A DNA stretch of 41,521 bases from Phytohabitans maris (GTDB lineage Bacteria; Actinomycetota; Actinomycetes; Mycobacteriales; Micromonosporaceae), in assembly GCF_031085175.1 (NCBI RefSeq), contig NZ_JAVHUY010000068.1, positions 1 through 41,521 of the forward strand, in the 5' to 3' direction. Both the position numbers and the translations under genes were made by a program. The notes below the pieces were generated by a model, which was not told the origin of the DNA, searched no databases, and worked only from the letters and a program-made list of their open reading frames with translations. Of this stretch, positions 17,015-24,252 are shown piece after piece. Numbering within the stretch: position 1 is the stretch's first letter; every line of letters begins with the position of its first letter.

Positions 17015-18409
17015 CTAGCCGGCGGCGCGCGGGGTGCCCTCGGCGGCGGGTGGCGGTGAGCCGCCGTCGTCGCCCGGGCTGGGCTCGCCGCCGCCGTCGC
17101 TGCCGGTGGGTTCCGGTTCGTCGGGCGAGGTCGTCTCGGCGTCCGGGGTCGACGGCTCCGCGGTCGGCTCCGGGCTGCCCGTCGGCTCGCCGGTGGGCGG
17201 GGCCTCGCTCGCGGTGCCGCCGCCGGTGTCGCCGGTCCGGTCCGGCTGCTCCTGGCCGGCGGGGCGGCTCGTGGCCACCGAGGTCGCGGAGGGTGCGGTG
17301 GGGGTCACGCCATCCGCCGGCGGCGTGCCGCCGTCCGGCAGGAAGATCACGAGCGCGACGAGGACGGCCAGGCCGGCGCCGGCGAGCGCGCCCGCGATGG
17401 CCAGGTTGCGGCGCCGGCTCCCACCGCCGGCGACGCGGGCCGGCGGCAGCGCGCCGGTCTCGCCCGGGCCGGCGGGACGCGCGACCGGGATGGCCGCCCG
17501 GCCGGCGCCGTTGACCGGGACCGGCGCGGTCTCGTCCGGGTCGCCCGCCGCCATCTCGGCCGTGGTCGCGAGCGGGCCGGCGCCGACCGCGGAGAGCGCC
17601 GCCGCGGCCAGCGAGGCGCCGCTTCGGTACCGCTCGGCCGGGTCCTTCTCCAGCGCCCGCAGCACCACGGCCCGGACCGCCGGCGGCACGTCCACGGGCA
17701 GGTCGGGCGGGGGCGTGTCGAGGTGCATCATCGCGACCGCGACCGGGTTGTCCCCCATGAACGGCGGGTGCCCGGCCAGCGCGTGGTAGGCGACGGCGCC
17801 GAGCGCGTACACGTCGGTGGCCGGCGACAGCGACTGGCGGCGGGCCTGCTCGGGCGCCATGTAGAGGGCGGTGCCGAGCACGCCCGCGTTGGTGCCGGTG
17901 ACGCTGGTGACGGCGGTCGAGCGGGCCACGCCGAAGTCGAGCAGCACCACGCTCCCGTCCGGGCGCAGCAGCAGGTTGCTGGGCTTGACGTCGCGGTGCA
18001 CGATGCCGCCGGCGTGTACCGCGTCGAGCGCCCGGGCCGCCTCGGCCACGATCCGCATCGCCTCGGCGGCGGGCAGCCGCTCCTCGCGGTCCAGGCGCGC
18101 GGAGAGCGGTTCGCCGTCGACGAACTCCATCACCAGGTACGTGGCGCGCCCGCCGTCGGGCAGCTCGCAGTCGCCGCGGTCGTACACCTGGACGACGCCG
18201 GGATGGCGTACCGCGGCGAGCATCCGCGACTCGGCCAGGAAGCGCGCCCCGAACCCGGGGTCGGCGGAGAGGCTGGGCAGCAGCACCTTGACCGCTACGG
18301 TGCGGCCGAGGGTGAGGTCGGTGGCCCGCCACACGTCGCCCATCCCACCGGTGGCGACGCGTTCCTCGAGGCGGTAGCGGTCGTCGAGGGATACTCCGGA
18401 GCGCAGCAC
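17015..18409 (-). CDS. Transmembrane Ser/Thr protein kinase (PknB-like)
   Basis: A 464-residue Hanks-type kinase. Residues about 10-270 hold the complete catalytic core: glycine loop VATGGMGDVW, VAVKVLL Lys, HRDVKPSNLL, DFGVA, GTALYMAPEQA and DVYALGAVAYHALAG. A single transmembrane helix follows at about 333-357 (NLAIAGALAGAGLAVLVALV). The extracellular part of about 107 residues is an unstructured Pro/Thr/Glu/Asp-rich tail with no PASTA or other sensor domain. GTG 18409 gives a start 10 residues before the first kinase strand; no good ribosome site is visible, and the frame stays open upstream without domain content. Divergent from the FN3 protein gene, which could be its target or partner (inference). 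Confidence 0.93.
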   Translation of the reverse strand: MLRSGVSLDDRYRLEERVATGGMGDVWRATDLTLGRTVAVKVLLPSLSADPGFGARFLAESRMLAAVRHPGVVQVYDRGDCELPDGGRATYLVMEFVDGEPLSARLDREERLPAAEAMRIVAEAARALDAVHAGGIVHRDVKPSNLLLRPDGSVVLLDFGVARSTAVTSVTGTNAGVLGTALYMAPEQARRQSLSPATDVYALGAVAYHALAGHPPFMGDNPVAVAMMHLDTPPPDLPVDVPPAVRAVVLRALEKDPAERYRSGASLAAAALSAVGAGPLATTAEMAAGDPDETAPVPVNGAGRAAIPVARPAGPGETGALPPARVAGGGSRRRNLAIAGALAGAGLAVLVALVIFLPDGGTPPADGVTPTAPSATSVATSRPAGQEQPDRTGDTGGGTASEAPPTGEPTGSPEPTAEPSTPDAETTSPDEPEPTGSDGGGEPSPGDDGGSPPPAAEGTPRAAG

Positions 18410-18470
18410 GGTCCAATCCCTACCCCAATCAGCCCGCGTCCATCCATCCGGAGTGACGCTCGACTCCGCC

Positions 18471-18487
18471 TTGACAGGTCCTTGACG
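18471..18487 (+). promoter_or_regulatory. Tandem TTGAC boxes before the FN3 gene
   Basis: TTGACA (18471-18476) and TTGACG (18482-18487) are direct repeats 11 bp apart, 50-66 bp before the FN3 start. Either could be a -35 element, but I see no convincing -10 at 17-18 bp. One helical-turn spacing also suits a regulator binding site. Confidence 0.25.
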
Positions 18488-18536
18488 CCCGCCGGTCAGC
18501 TTTGTGGCAGGAGGCACCAACCCCCGAGGAGGACGT

Positions 18537-19502
18537 ATGAGGATGAGGACCTGGGCGCGGGCCGCGGTCTGCGTGGCGTCGGCCGCGCTGCTCGTGGCGG
18601 CGACCGCGGTGCCGGCCGGTGCCGCGGGCCGCGACCGCACCCCGCCGACCGCGCCGGCCAACCTGCGCGTCACCGGCGTCACGCCGACCACGATCTCGCT
18701 GGCGTGGGACGCGTCGCGGGACGCCGGCGGGCTCAACGCGTACATCGTGTACCAGTCGTCGAGCGTCGGCGAGTGGGGCCTGTACCACTCCCCCTCGTCC
18801 ACCACCGAGACCGACGAGATCGGGGTGCGGGGCTTCACGAGGACGTACTGGATCGTGGCCGAGGACAAGGCCGGCAACCGTTCCGCGCCGAGCAACCGGG
18901 TGACCGCGACGACCACGCCCGACACGTCGCCGCCCACCGCGCCGGTGCTGACGGTCACCGGCGTCACGCAGTCGACCGCCGCGCTGTCCTGGACGGCGTC
19001 GACCGACGACGCCGGCTCGCCGGGCTACCGGATCTTCGTGAACGGCGCGCCGTGGGAGTTCCTCGCGCCCACCGCGACCGCCGGCCTCGCCCGGACCGTC
19101 CGCCGCCTCACGCCGGGCACCACGTACACGTTCACGGTGCGGGCGGCCGACGCGGCCGGCAACCTCTCGCCGCCGAGCAACGCCGCCACCGCGACCACCC
19201 AGCCGAGCACCGACACGTCACCGCCGACCGCGCCCGGCGGGCTGCGGATCACCCGGGACAGCGGCTGCGACGTCGACCTCGTCTGGACCGCCTCCACCGA
19301 CAACGTCGAGCCGGCGTCGGCGATCGAGTACGAGATCGTCGTCAACGGCGGGGTCCAGCGGATCGTCACCGGCGTGACCAGCACGTTCGCCTACCACGGC
19401 AGCGTGGACGGGCTGAACACGTTCGCCGTCCGGGCGGTCGACCGCGCCGGCAACGCGTCCGCGCCGAGCAACGCCGTGACCAGCCCCTTCCAGGAGTGCT
19501 GA
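18537..19502 (+). CDS. Secreted protein with three fibronectin type III domains
   Basis: A 321-residue exported protein. A Sec signal peptide (MRMRTWARAAVCVASAALLV, ending near AGAAG) is followed by three FN3 modules of about 90-95 residues. Each begins with a PPTAP-type linker and contains LAWDAS, LSWTAS or LVWTAS and ends with AGNxSxPSN. No catalytic or carbohydrate-binding domain is present and the protein ends in Glu-Cys. AGGAGG (18527-18532) lies 4 bases before ATG 18537; the second in-frame ATG 18543 is also possible. The gene diverges from a membrane kinase and converges with larE across 8 bp. FN3-only exoproteins are usually spacers in glycoside hydrolases, so a free-standing one may be an adhesin or scaffold; function unknown. 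Confidence 0.88.
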   Translation: MRMRTWARAAVCVASAALLVAATAVPAGAAGRDRTPPTAPANLRVTGVTPTTISLAWDASRDAGGLNAYIVYQSSSVGEWGLYHSPSSTTETDEIGVRGFTRTYWIVAEDKAGNRSAPSNRVTATTTPDTSPPTAPVLTVTGVTQSTAALSWTASTDDAGSPGYRIFVNGAPWEFLAPTATAGLARTVRRLTPGTTYTFTVRAADAAGNLSPPSNAATATTQPSTDTSPPTAPGGLRITRDSGCDVDLVWTASTDNVEPASAIEYEIVVNGGVQRIVTGVTSTFAYHGSVDGLNTFAVRAVDRAGNASAPSNAVTSPFQEC

Positions 19503-19510
19503 CCGGTTGG

Positions 19511-20350
19511 TCAGGCGCTCCTCCACCGCTCCGGGTCGGCGAGCATCTCGTTCATCGACCCGGAGCGGAACGGCTCCACCGCCACCTCCGCCCCGTCGAA
19601 CCCCGCCGCCCGGATCGCCGCGTGCAGGGCGGCGTCGTCGCGCGCGGCGTCGACCACGTGCGCGTCGACTTCGAGGCGGGCGGTGGCGCCCAGATCCCGT
19701 ACCCGGACATTGTGGACATGATGGGCGGCGAGCAAGCGGCGGGCGGCGGCCTCCGCCCGCTCCACCCGGGCCAGCCGGGCGGGCGTGATCGAGACCCCGT
19801 ACGCGATCCGGCTGGACAGGCACGCCGCCGCCGGTTTGTCCGCGGTGCGCAGATCCCAGACCCGGGCGATCGCCCGGACCGCGGCCTTGTCCAACCCGAG
19901 ATCAGCCAACGGGGTACGCGCGCCGCGCTCGGCGGCCGCGCGAATGCCGGGCCGGAACCCGGCCGCGACGTCGGAGGCGTTGGTGCCGGTCGCGACCGCG
20001 TCGAACCCGTGCTCGGCCGCCACCCGCCGGGCGGTGTCGAGCAGCGTACTCTTGCAGAAGTAGCAGCGGCGCGGCCCGTTCTCCCGGTAGCCGGCCACGT
20101 CCAGCTCGCGCGTCTCGACCGCGTGGTGCGCGACGCCGAGCCGCGCGCAGAACTCCGCCGCCTCCGCCACCTCCGCCGCCGGCACCGCGGGCGAGACCGC
20201 CGTGACGGCCGCCACCCCACCGGGGCCCAACGCCCGCGCGGCGGCGGCCAGGACCACGCTGGAGTCGACGCCGCCGGAGAACGCCACCAGCGTCCGGCCG
20301 TATCCTGCGATTTCGGTGACCAGGCGGTCGGCCGTGTAGGGGGGCAGCAT
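19511..20350 (-). CDS. larE: LarE, ATP-dependent sacrificial sulfur transferase for NPN cofactor
   Basis: A 279-residue PP-loop enzyme that adenylates the LarB product and donates sulfur from its own cysteine to make the pincer thiocarboxylates. The N-terminal ATP pyrophosphatase motif SGGVDSS (about 24-30) is intact. RRCYFCKS, ATGTNASD and AACLSSRIAYG are characteristic. Cys177 in ACLSSR aligns with the sacrificial Cys176 of Lactiplantibacillus LarE, so this looks like the single-cysteine, self-consuming type. ATG 20350 shares two bases with the larB ATG on the other strand, so the two genes diverge with no spacer. No Shine-Dalgarno is visible, but TACCGT lies 6 bases upstream, suggesting a leaderless mRNA. 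Later starts would remove the first strand before the PP loop. Confidence 0.93.
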   Translation of the reverse strand: MLPPYTADRLVTEIAGYGRTLVAFSGGVDSSVVLAAAARALGPGGVAAVTAVSPAVPAAEVAEAAEFCARLGVAHHAVETRELDVAGYRENGPRRCYFCKSTLLDTARRVAAEHGFDAVATGTNASDVAAGFRPGIRAAAERGARTPLADLGLDKAAVRAIARVWDLRTADKPAAACLSSRIAYGVSITPARLARVERAEAAARRLLAAHHVHNVRVRDLGATARLEVDAHVVDAARDDAALHAAIRAAGFDGAEVAVEPFRSGSMNEMLADPERWRSA

Positions 20351-21221
20351 GACTGAACGGTACCCAAACGGGAGCGGCGCGGAGCTCGCGGATCTCGGCT
20401 TGGCCGGTCGGGCCCCTGCCCGTAACGGGGCCGAGGCCGCGGATCTTGGCTTCGCCGATCGGGCCTCCGCGCGTGGCGCTGCCGAGGTCGCGGATCTTGG
20501 CGGCGCGGAGGCCGCGGATCTCGGCCTCGCCGACCGGGCCCCTGCCCGTGACGGGGCCGAGGTCGCGGATCTCGGCTTCGCCCGGCTGGATCTGCAGCGG
20601 GCCGCGCGGACCGGCGACCCGGAGGTGGTCTTCGGCCGGGGCAAGACGCCGGCGCAGGTGGTGGCGGCGCTGCGGGCGCTGCACGAGGCGCATCCCGACG
20701 GGGCCGTGCTCGCCACCCGCCTCGACGACGACGCCGTCGCCCTCGTCCGCGCCGAACTGCCCGACGCCGACCTGGACGAGGTCGCCCGCACAGCGGTGCT
20801 CGGCAAGCCGCGCGCCCCGCACGGCCGGGTCGCCGTGGTCGGCGCCGGCACGGCCGACCTGCCGGTGGTCCGCGAATGCGTCACGACCGTGCGCGTCTTC
20901 GGCGCCGACCCCGACCTGATCCTCGACGTCGGCGTCGCCGGCCTGCACCGCCTCCTCGCCCAACGCGACCGCATCGACACGGCCGACGCCGTCGTCGCGG
21001 TCGCCGGGATGGAGGCCGCCCTCCCATCGGTCATCGGCGGCCTCACCGGCGCACCGCTGATCGCCGTTCCGACCAGCGTCGGATACGGCTGGCACCTGGA
21101 GGGCCTCACCGCCTGGCTGGCCACGCTCAACAGCTGCGCGCCCGGCGTCGTCACCGTGAACGTCGACAACGGTTTCGGCGCCGGCGTGGCCGCGGCCCGC
21201 ATCGCCCGGCGCTCCCGATGA
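20349..21221 (+). CDS. larB: LarB, pyridinium-3,5-biscarboxylate synthase of NPN pathway
   Basis: A 290-residue enzyme that carboxylates and hydrolyses nicotinate adenine dinucleotide to pyridinium-3,5-biscarboxylate mononucleotide. The AIR-carboxylase-like fold is clear (VAVVGAGTADLPVV, VAGMEAALPSVIGG, VPTSVGYG, VNVDNGFGAG). Cys263 in LNSCAPG corresponds to Cys221 of the Lactiplantibacillus enzyme. The normal LarB start region (LDLQRAARTGDPEVVFGRGK) comes only after about 75 residues made of 17-residue repeats of the ADLGFADRAPAR type (DNA repeats 20388-20576). AGGGGGG (20338-20344) is 4 bases before ATG 20349, supporting the long form; no ATG or GTG occurs in frame after the repeats. It overlaps larC by ATGA. 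Confidence 0.92.
   Translation: MTERYPNGSGAELADLGLAGRAPARNGAEAADLGFADRASARGAAEVADLGGAEAADLGLADRAPARDGAEVADLGFARLDLQRAARTGDPEVVFGRGKTPAQVVAALRALHEAHPDGAVLATRLDDDAVALVRAELPDADLDEVARTAVLGKPRAPHGRVAVVGAGTADLPVVRECVTTVRVFGADPDLILDVGVAGLHRLLAQRDRIDTADAVVAVAGMEAALPSVIGGLTGAPLIAVPTSVGYGWHLEGLTAWLATLNSCAPGVVTVNVDNGFGAGVAAARIARRSR
20357..20362 (-). promoter_or_regulatory. Candidate leaderless -10 box for larE
   Basis: On the minus strand TACCGT is followed by 6 bases and then the larE ATG (20350). No -35 match is evident. It sits inside the larB coding sequence because the two start codons overlap. Confidence 0.35.
20388..20576 (+). repeat. larB: 51-bp tandem repeats at the 5' end of larB
   Basis: The block GCGGATCTYGGC recurs at 20388, 20439, 20490, 20514 and 20565, that is with periods 51, 51, 24 and 51 bp, all multiples of 3. 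Each 51-bp unit encodes 17 residues like AELADLGLAGRAPARNG. The last copy runs into the normal LarB N-terminus, so the array looks like duplication of the native first codons, with one shortened unit. Confidence 0.85.
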
Positions 21222-22828
21222 CCCGCGCGCTCTGGGTGGACGCCTCGAACGGCGCGGCCGGCGACATGCTGCTGGCCGCCCTGCTCGACGCCGGCGCCTC
21301 GCTGGACGCGGTCCGCTCCGGCCTGGCGTCCCTGGACCTGCCGATCTCCGTCGACCTCTCCCCCGTACGCCGCCACGGCTTCCGCGCCTCCCACGTCCGC
21401 GTCGACGCGGCTGACACCGACGTCCACCGTGGACTGTCTGATGTGCTCGCCGTCCTGGGCCCCTTGCCCGCCCCGGTCCTCTCCTTCGCCTCCGCGGTCT
21501 TCACCCGGCTCGCCCAGGCGGAGGCGCGGGTGCACGGGTCCACTGTGGACGACGTACACTTCCACGAGGTGGGCGCCCTGGACGCGATCGCCGACGTGGC
21601 CGGCTGCGCGCTGGCCCTGCACGACCTACGCCTGCTGGAAGGCGCGGTCCGCGTGGTGTCACCGGTCGCCGTCGGCTCCGGCACCGTCCGCACCGCACAC
21701 GGCCCCCTTCCGGTACCCGCCCCCGCGGTCGCCGAGCTCCTGACCGCGGCCGGCGCTCCGCTGGCCGCCCACTCCGCCACGATGGAACTCTGCACCCCGA
21801 CGGGCGCCGCGCTGCTGACGACGCTCGCCACCGCCTGGGGTCCACCCCCGGCGATGACCCCGTACGCGGCAGGCGTGGGCGCCGGTACGGCCGACCCGCC
21901 CAGCCACGCCAACGTACTCCGCGTACTCGTCGGCACCGCCACGCCGACCAGGGCGCCGTCGGCATCCGCCATGGTCTCGGCGTCCGGCCCACCTGCGATG
22001 CCGGCGTCCGTGGTTTGGTCGTCCGATGCGTCGGTGGCCTCGTCGCCCAGTCACTCTGCGGCGTCCGCAGCCTTGCCGCCCGCGGCCTCGTCATCCGCGG
22101 TCTCGTCATCCGCGGCCTCGTCATCCGCGGCCTCGTCATCCGTGGTCTCGTCGTCGGCGTCCGTCGCGCCCGCGGCGTCGGACCTGGACTGGCGGGATAC
22201 CGAACTCCTCCAGGTCGAGGCCACAGTGGACGACCTCGACCCCCGCATATGGCCCGACCTCCTGGAGGAACTGCGGTCGATCGGCGCCGCGGATGCCTGG
22301 TGCGTGCCGGCCCTGATGCGCAAGGGCCGCCCCGGCCAGGTGCTGACCGTGCTGGTCGACCCCGCACGGCTCGACCTGACCTGCCGCCTCGTCTTCACCT
22401 GGACCACCACGCTGGGCGTGCGCGTACATCCGGTCAGCCGCCGCGCGCTGAACCGCGACACCGTAACGGTCCTGGTCGCGGGGAGCGAGGTCCGCGTGAA
22501 GCGCGCCTTCCTCGGCGACGACGTCGTAACCGCCCAACCCGAGTACGACGACGCGCTCGCCGCCGCCCGCGCCGCCGGCATCCCCGTCACGGACGTCCTG
22601 GACGCCGCCCGCGCCGCAGCCTCCACGCCCCGCACCGCAGGCTCCGCGCCGACCATCCCCGCCTCCGCACCCCACACCCCGGCCTCCGCACCTCAGGCCG
22701 CAGCCTCCGCACCTCAGGCCGCAGCCTCCGCACCCCACGCCGGGGCCGCCGCGCCGCACGGACCCGCCTCCGCCACCCGCCCGCACGAGGGCGATCCGCC
22801 CGCGCCGGAGGCTGGTCCGCGTCACTGA
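21218..22828 (+). CDS. larC: LarC, nickel insertion enzyme for NPN cofactor (single-frame LarC1-LarC2)
   Basis: A 536-residue CTP-dependent cyclometallase that inserts nickel into the pincer ligand. The LarC1 part (about 1-243) shows DASNGAAGDMLLAALLDAG, VDDVHFHEVGALDAIADVAG and CTPTGAALL. The LarC2 part (about 326-455) begins near LQVEATVDDLDPRIWP and has LMRKGRPGQVLTVLV. Between them lies a Ser/Ala linker of about 80 residues containing five 15-bp DNA repeats. At the C-terminus is an 80-residue Ala/Pro/Ser tail with His residues and 21-bp repeats. In Lactiplantibacillus the two halves are joined by a programmed frameshift; here one uninterrupted frame covers both. Starts at ATG 21218 overlapping the larB stop. 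Length exceeds typical LarC (about 400-420) because of linker and tail. Confidence 0.92.
   Translation: MTRALWVDASNGAAGDMLLAALLDAGASLDAVRSGLASLDLPISVDLSPVRRHGFRASHVRVDAADTDVHRGLSDVLAVLGPLPAPVLSFASAVFTRLAQAEARVHGSTVDDVHFHEVGALDAIADVAGCALALHDLRLLEGAVRVVSPVAVGSGTVRTAHGPLPVPAPAVAELLTAAGAPLAAHSATMELCTPTGAALLTTLATAWGPPPAMTPYAAGVGAGTADPPSHANVLRVLVGTATPTRAPSASAMVSASGPPAMPASVVWSSDASVASSPSHSAASAALPPAASSSAVSSSAASSSAASSSVVSSSASVAPAASDLDWRDTELLQVEATVDDLDPRIWPDLLEELRSIGAADAWCVPALMRKGRPGQVLTVLVDPARLDLTCRLVFTWTTTLGVRVHPVSRRALNRDTVTVLVAGSEVRVKRAFLGDDVVTAQPEYDDALAAARAAGIPVTDVLDAARAAASTPRTAGSAPTIPASAPHTPASAPQAAASAPQAAASAPHAGAAAPHGPASATRPHEGDPPAPEAGPRH
22085..22159 (+). repeat. larC: Five 15-bp tandem repeats in the larC linker
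   Basis: Units of the form GCCTCGTCATCCGCG begin at 22085, 22100, 22115, 22130 and 22145, with a few substitutions. They encode ASSSA/VSSSA pentapeptides (about residues 290-314) between LarC1 and LarC2. Degenerate Ser-rich codons continue to the left, to about 21960. Confidence 0.9.
22661..22744 (+). repeat. larC: Four 21-bp tandem repeats in the larC tail
   Basis: Units GCCTCCGCACCTCAGGCCGC(A) start at 22661, 22682, 22703 and 22724; the middle two are identical. They encode ASAPxxx heptads (ASAPHTP, ASAPQAA, ASAPQAA, ASAPHAG). Confidence 0.9.
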
Positions 22829-22857
22829 GTCGCTCCCGCACACAGCTCCGCCTCGGC

Positions 22858-22926
22858 GGCTCTCGCGACCGCATCCCGGCCGTCCCCTGCCGTGCCTGCT
22901 CGCCCGCGTGTCCTCGCGCGAGAGCC
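22858..22926. terminator. Weak terminator candidate between larC and HNH gene
   Basis: GGCTCTCGCG (22858-22867) and CGCGAGAGCC (22917-22926) are exact 10-bp arms, but the loop is 49 bases and there is no T-run. It lies 30 bp after the larC stop in a convergent gap. No better structure is seen in 22829-23001. Confidence 0.25.
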
Positions 22927-23001
22927 AACTCCCTGCGGACCGCGCGTCGATTTGGAACTCTGGGATAACGGGATGAGGGCCCGCATGCACCCCTGGGTTC
23001 G

Positions 23002-24252
23002 TCACGTCCGGTGGTGGTAGAGGTTGCGGCGGGGACGTTGCCGCTGGTCGACGTAGGAGGGTGGGATGAACTCGGGCCGTGCGTCCGCGTCGAGTTGGAC
23101 GGTCCAGTGTCCACGGTGGACGACACGGTGGTGGTAGCCGCAGAGTAGGACGCTGTTGGCCAGGGTGGTGGGTCCGCCGTCGACCCAGGGGCGGATGTGG
23201 TGTGCGTGGCACCAGCGGGGTGGTCGGTCACAGCCGGGGAAGGCGCAGCCACCGTCGCGTAGTTCCAGGGCCCGCCGCAACGGTCCGGTGATCAGCCGGC
23301 GGGTCCGGCCCAGGTCGAGGATTTGCCCGTCGCCGCCGAGCACGGCGGGGAGGATGTGGGCGTCGCAGGCGAGCCGGCGGACCTGTTCGGCGCTGAGCCG
23401 GCCGCCGGTGTCCAACGTCCCGACACCGAGTTGTTGGTGGAGTAGGTCGTAGGGGATGGTGACCACCACGTGCGGCCGCTGCCCACCGTTGTCCGGCAAC
23501 GAGTCGGTGCGGGTGGCCAGGTCGCAGACCTCGACCAGGGCGTCCGCGCGGCGTTGGGCGGGGGTGCGGGGCTCATGGTCGTGGCGGGGTGCGCACAGTG
23601 GGTCCAGGGCGGCGTTGACGGTGGCGGCGGCGGTTTCGTCGAGCCAGCCGGTGAGACGGACCCGACCGTCACCTTGGCGGGTCAGGTGCAGCGCGCGGGT
23701 TTGCTGGGCTCGGGCTTCCAGGCGTTGTAGGGCGGCGGCGTCTGCGGCGTCGGCTATTTCGGGTGCGACGTGGGTGAGGATCCGCTGTCCGGCTTTGCGC
23801 AGGATGGTGGGCTCGTAGCGGCTGGCCTGCCCGATCAGCACCGCCTCGGCCTCGCCGATCAGCTGCGGGTCGAGGTCGGCGGGCAGTTGCGCCAGCGCGG
23901 CGGCTACGACGGTGGCCTGCTCCACGTTGACCGCGGCGCAGGCGAGGGCGGTGTCGAGGGCGGGGCGTTGGTCGAGGGTGTGGGCCAGGTCGACGAGGCG
24001 TTTGGCGGCGTGGATGCTGATCCGCAGATGCTCACGCAGCCACTGGACGGTGCCCGACGCGTGCTGGGCGACGGGTAGGCCACGGCCGTCGATTTCCCGA
24101 ACCAGATGCACCTGCACCGCGGCAACGGTCGCGGTGATTTGGTGGATGGCGTCCAGAGAATCGACTAGCGCGGTGTCGGAAAGCGGCCAGGTGGGCGCGT
24201 CAGCGCATTTACCGGCGAGCGTTTGAAGCTCTGCCAACACGTCGACCAACAC
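23002..24252 (-). CDS. DUF222 / HNH endonuclease-domain protein (13E12 family)
   Basis: A 416-residue protein of the actinobacterial 13E12 repeat family. The N-terminal 300 residues are helical DUF222 (VQWLREHLRISIHAAKRLVD, then ALDTALACAAVNVEQATVV, and AQQTRALHLTRQGDGRVRL). The C-terminal HNH domain has CAFPGC, CHAHHIRPW, and LLCGYHHRVVHRGHW, with the Cys pair and His residues needed for zinc and catalysis. GTG 24252 has GGGGGAG 9 bases upstream (24262-24268); the frame is open to GTG 24333, but that stretch is AT-rich and looks like leader. The family is often multicopy in genomes; whether it is a working nuclease is unsettled. The AT-rich 5' flank suggests acquisition by transfer. Confidence 0.88.
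   Translation of the reverse strand: MLVDVLAELQTLAGKCADAPTWPLSDTALVDSLDAIHQITATVAAVQVHLVREIDGRGLPVAQHASGTVQWLREHLRISIHAAKRLVDLAHTLDQRPALDTALACAAVNVEQATVVAAALAQLPADLDPQLIGEAEAVLIGQASRYEPTILRKAGQRILTHVAPEIADAADAAALQRLEARAQQTRALHLTRQGDGRVRLTGWLDETAAATVNAALDPLCAPRHDHEPRTPAQRRADALVEVCDLATRTDSLPDNGGQRPHVVVTIPYDLLHQQLGVGTLDTGGRLSAEQVRRLACDAHILPAVLGGDGQILDLGRTRRLITGPLRRALELRDGGCAFPGCDRPPRWCHAHHIRPWVDGGPTTLANSVLLCGYHHRVVHRGHWTVQLDADARPEFIPPSYVDQRQRPRRNLYHHRT

Noticed and set aside
20388-20576. larB repeats as a CRISPR array
   Set aside because: Repeats are coding, in frame, adjacent without unique spacers, and no cas genes are present.
21218-22828. Programmed frameshift in larC as in Lactiplantibacillus
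   Set aside because: LarC1 and LarC2 are already in the same uninterrupted frame; no slippery site with a frame change is needed.
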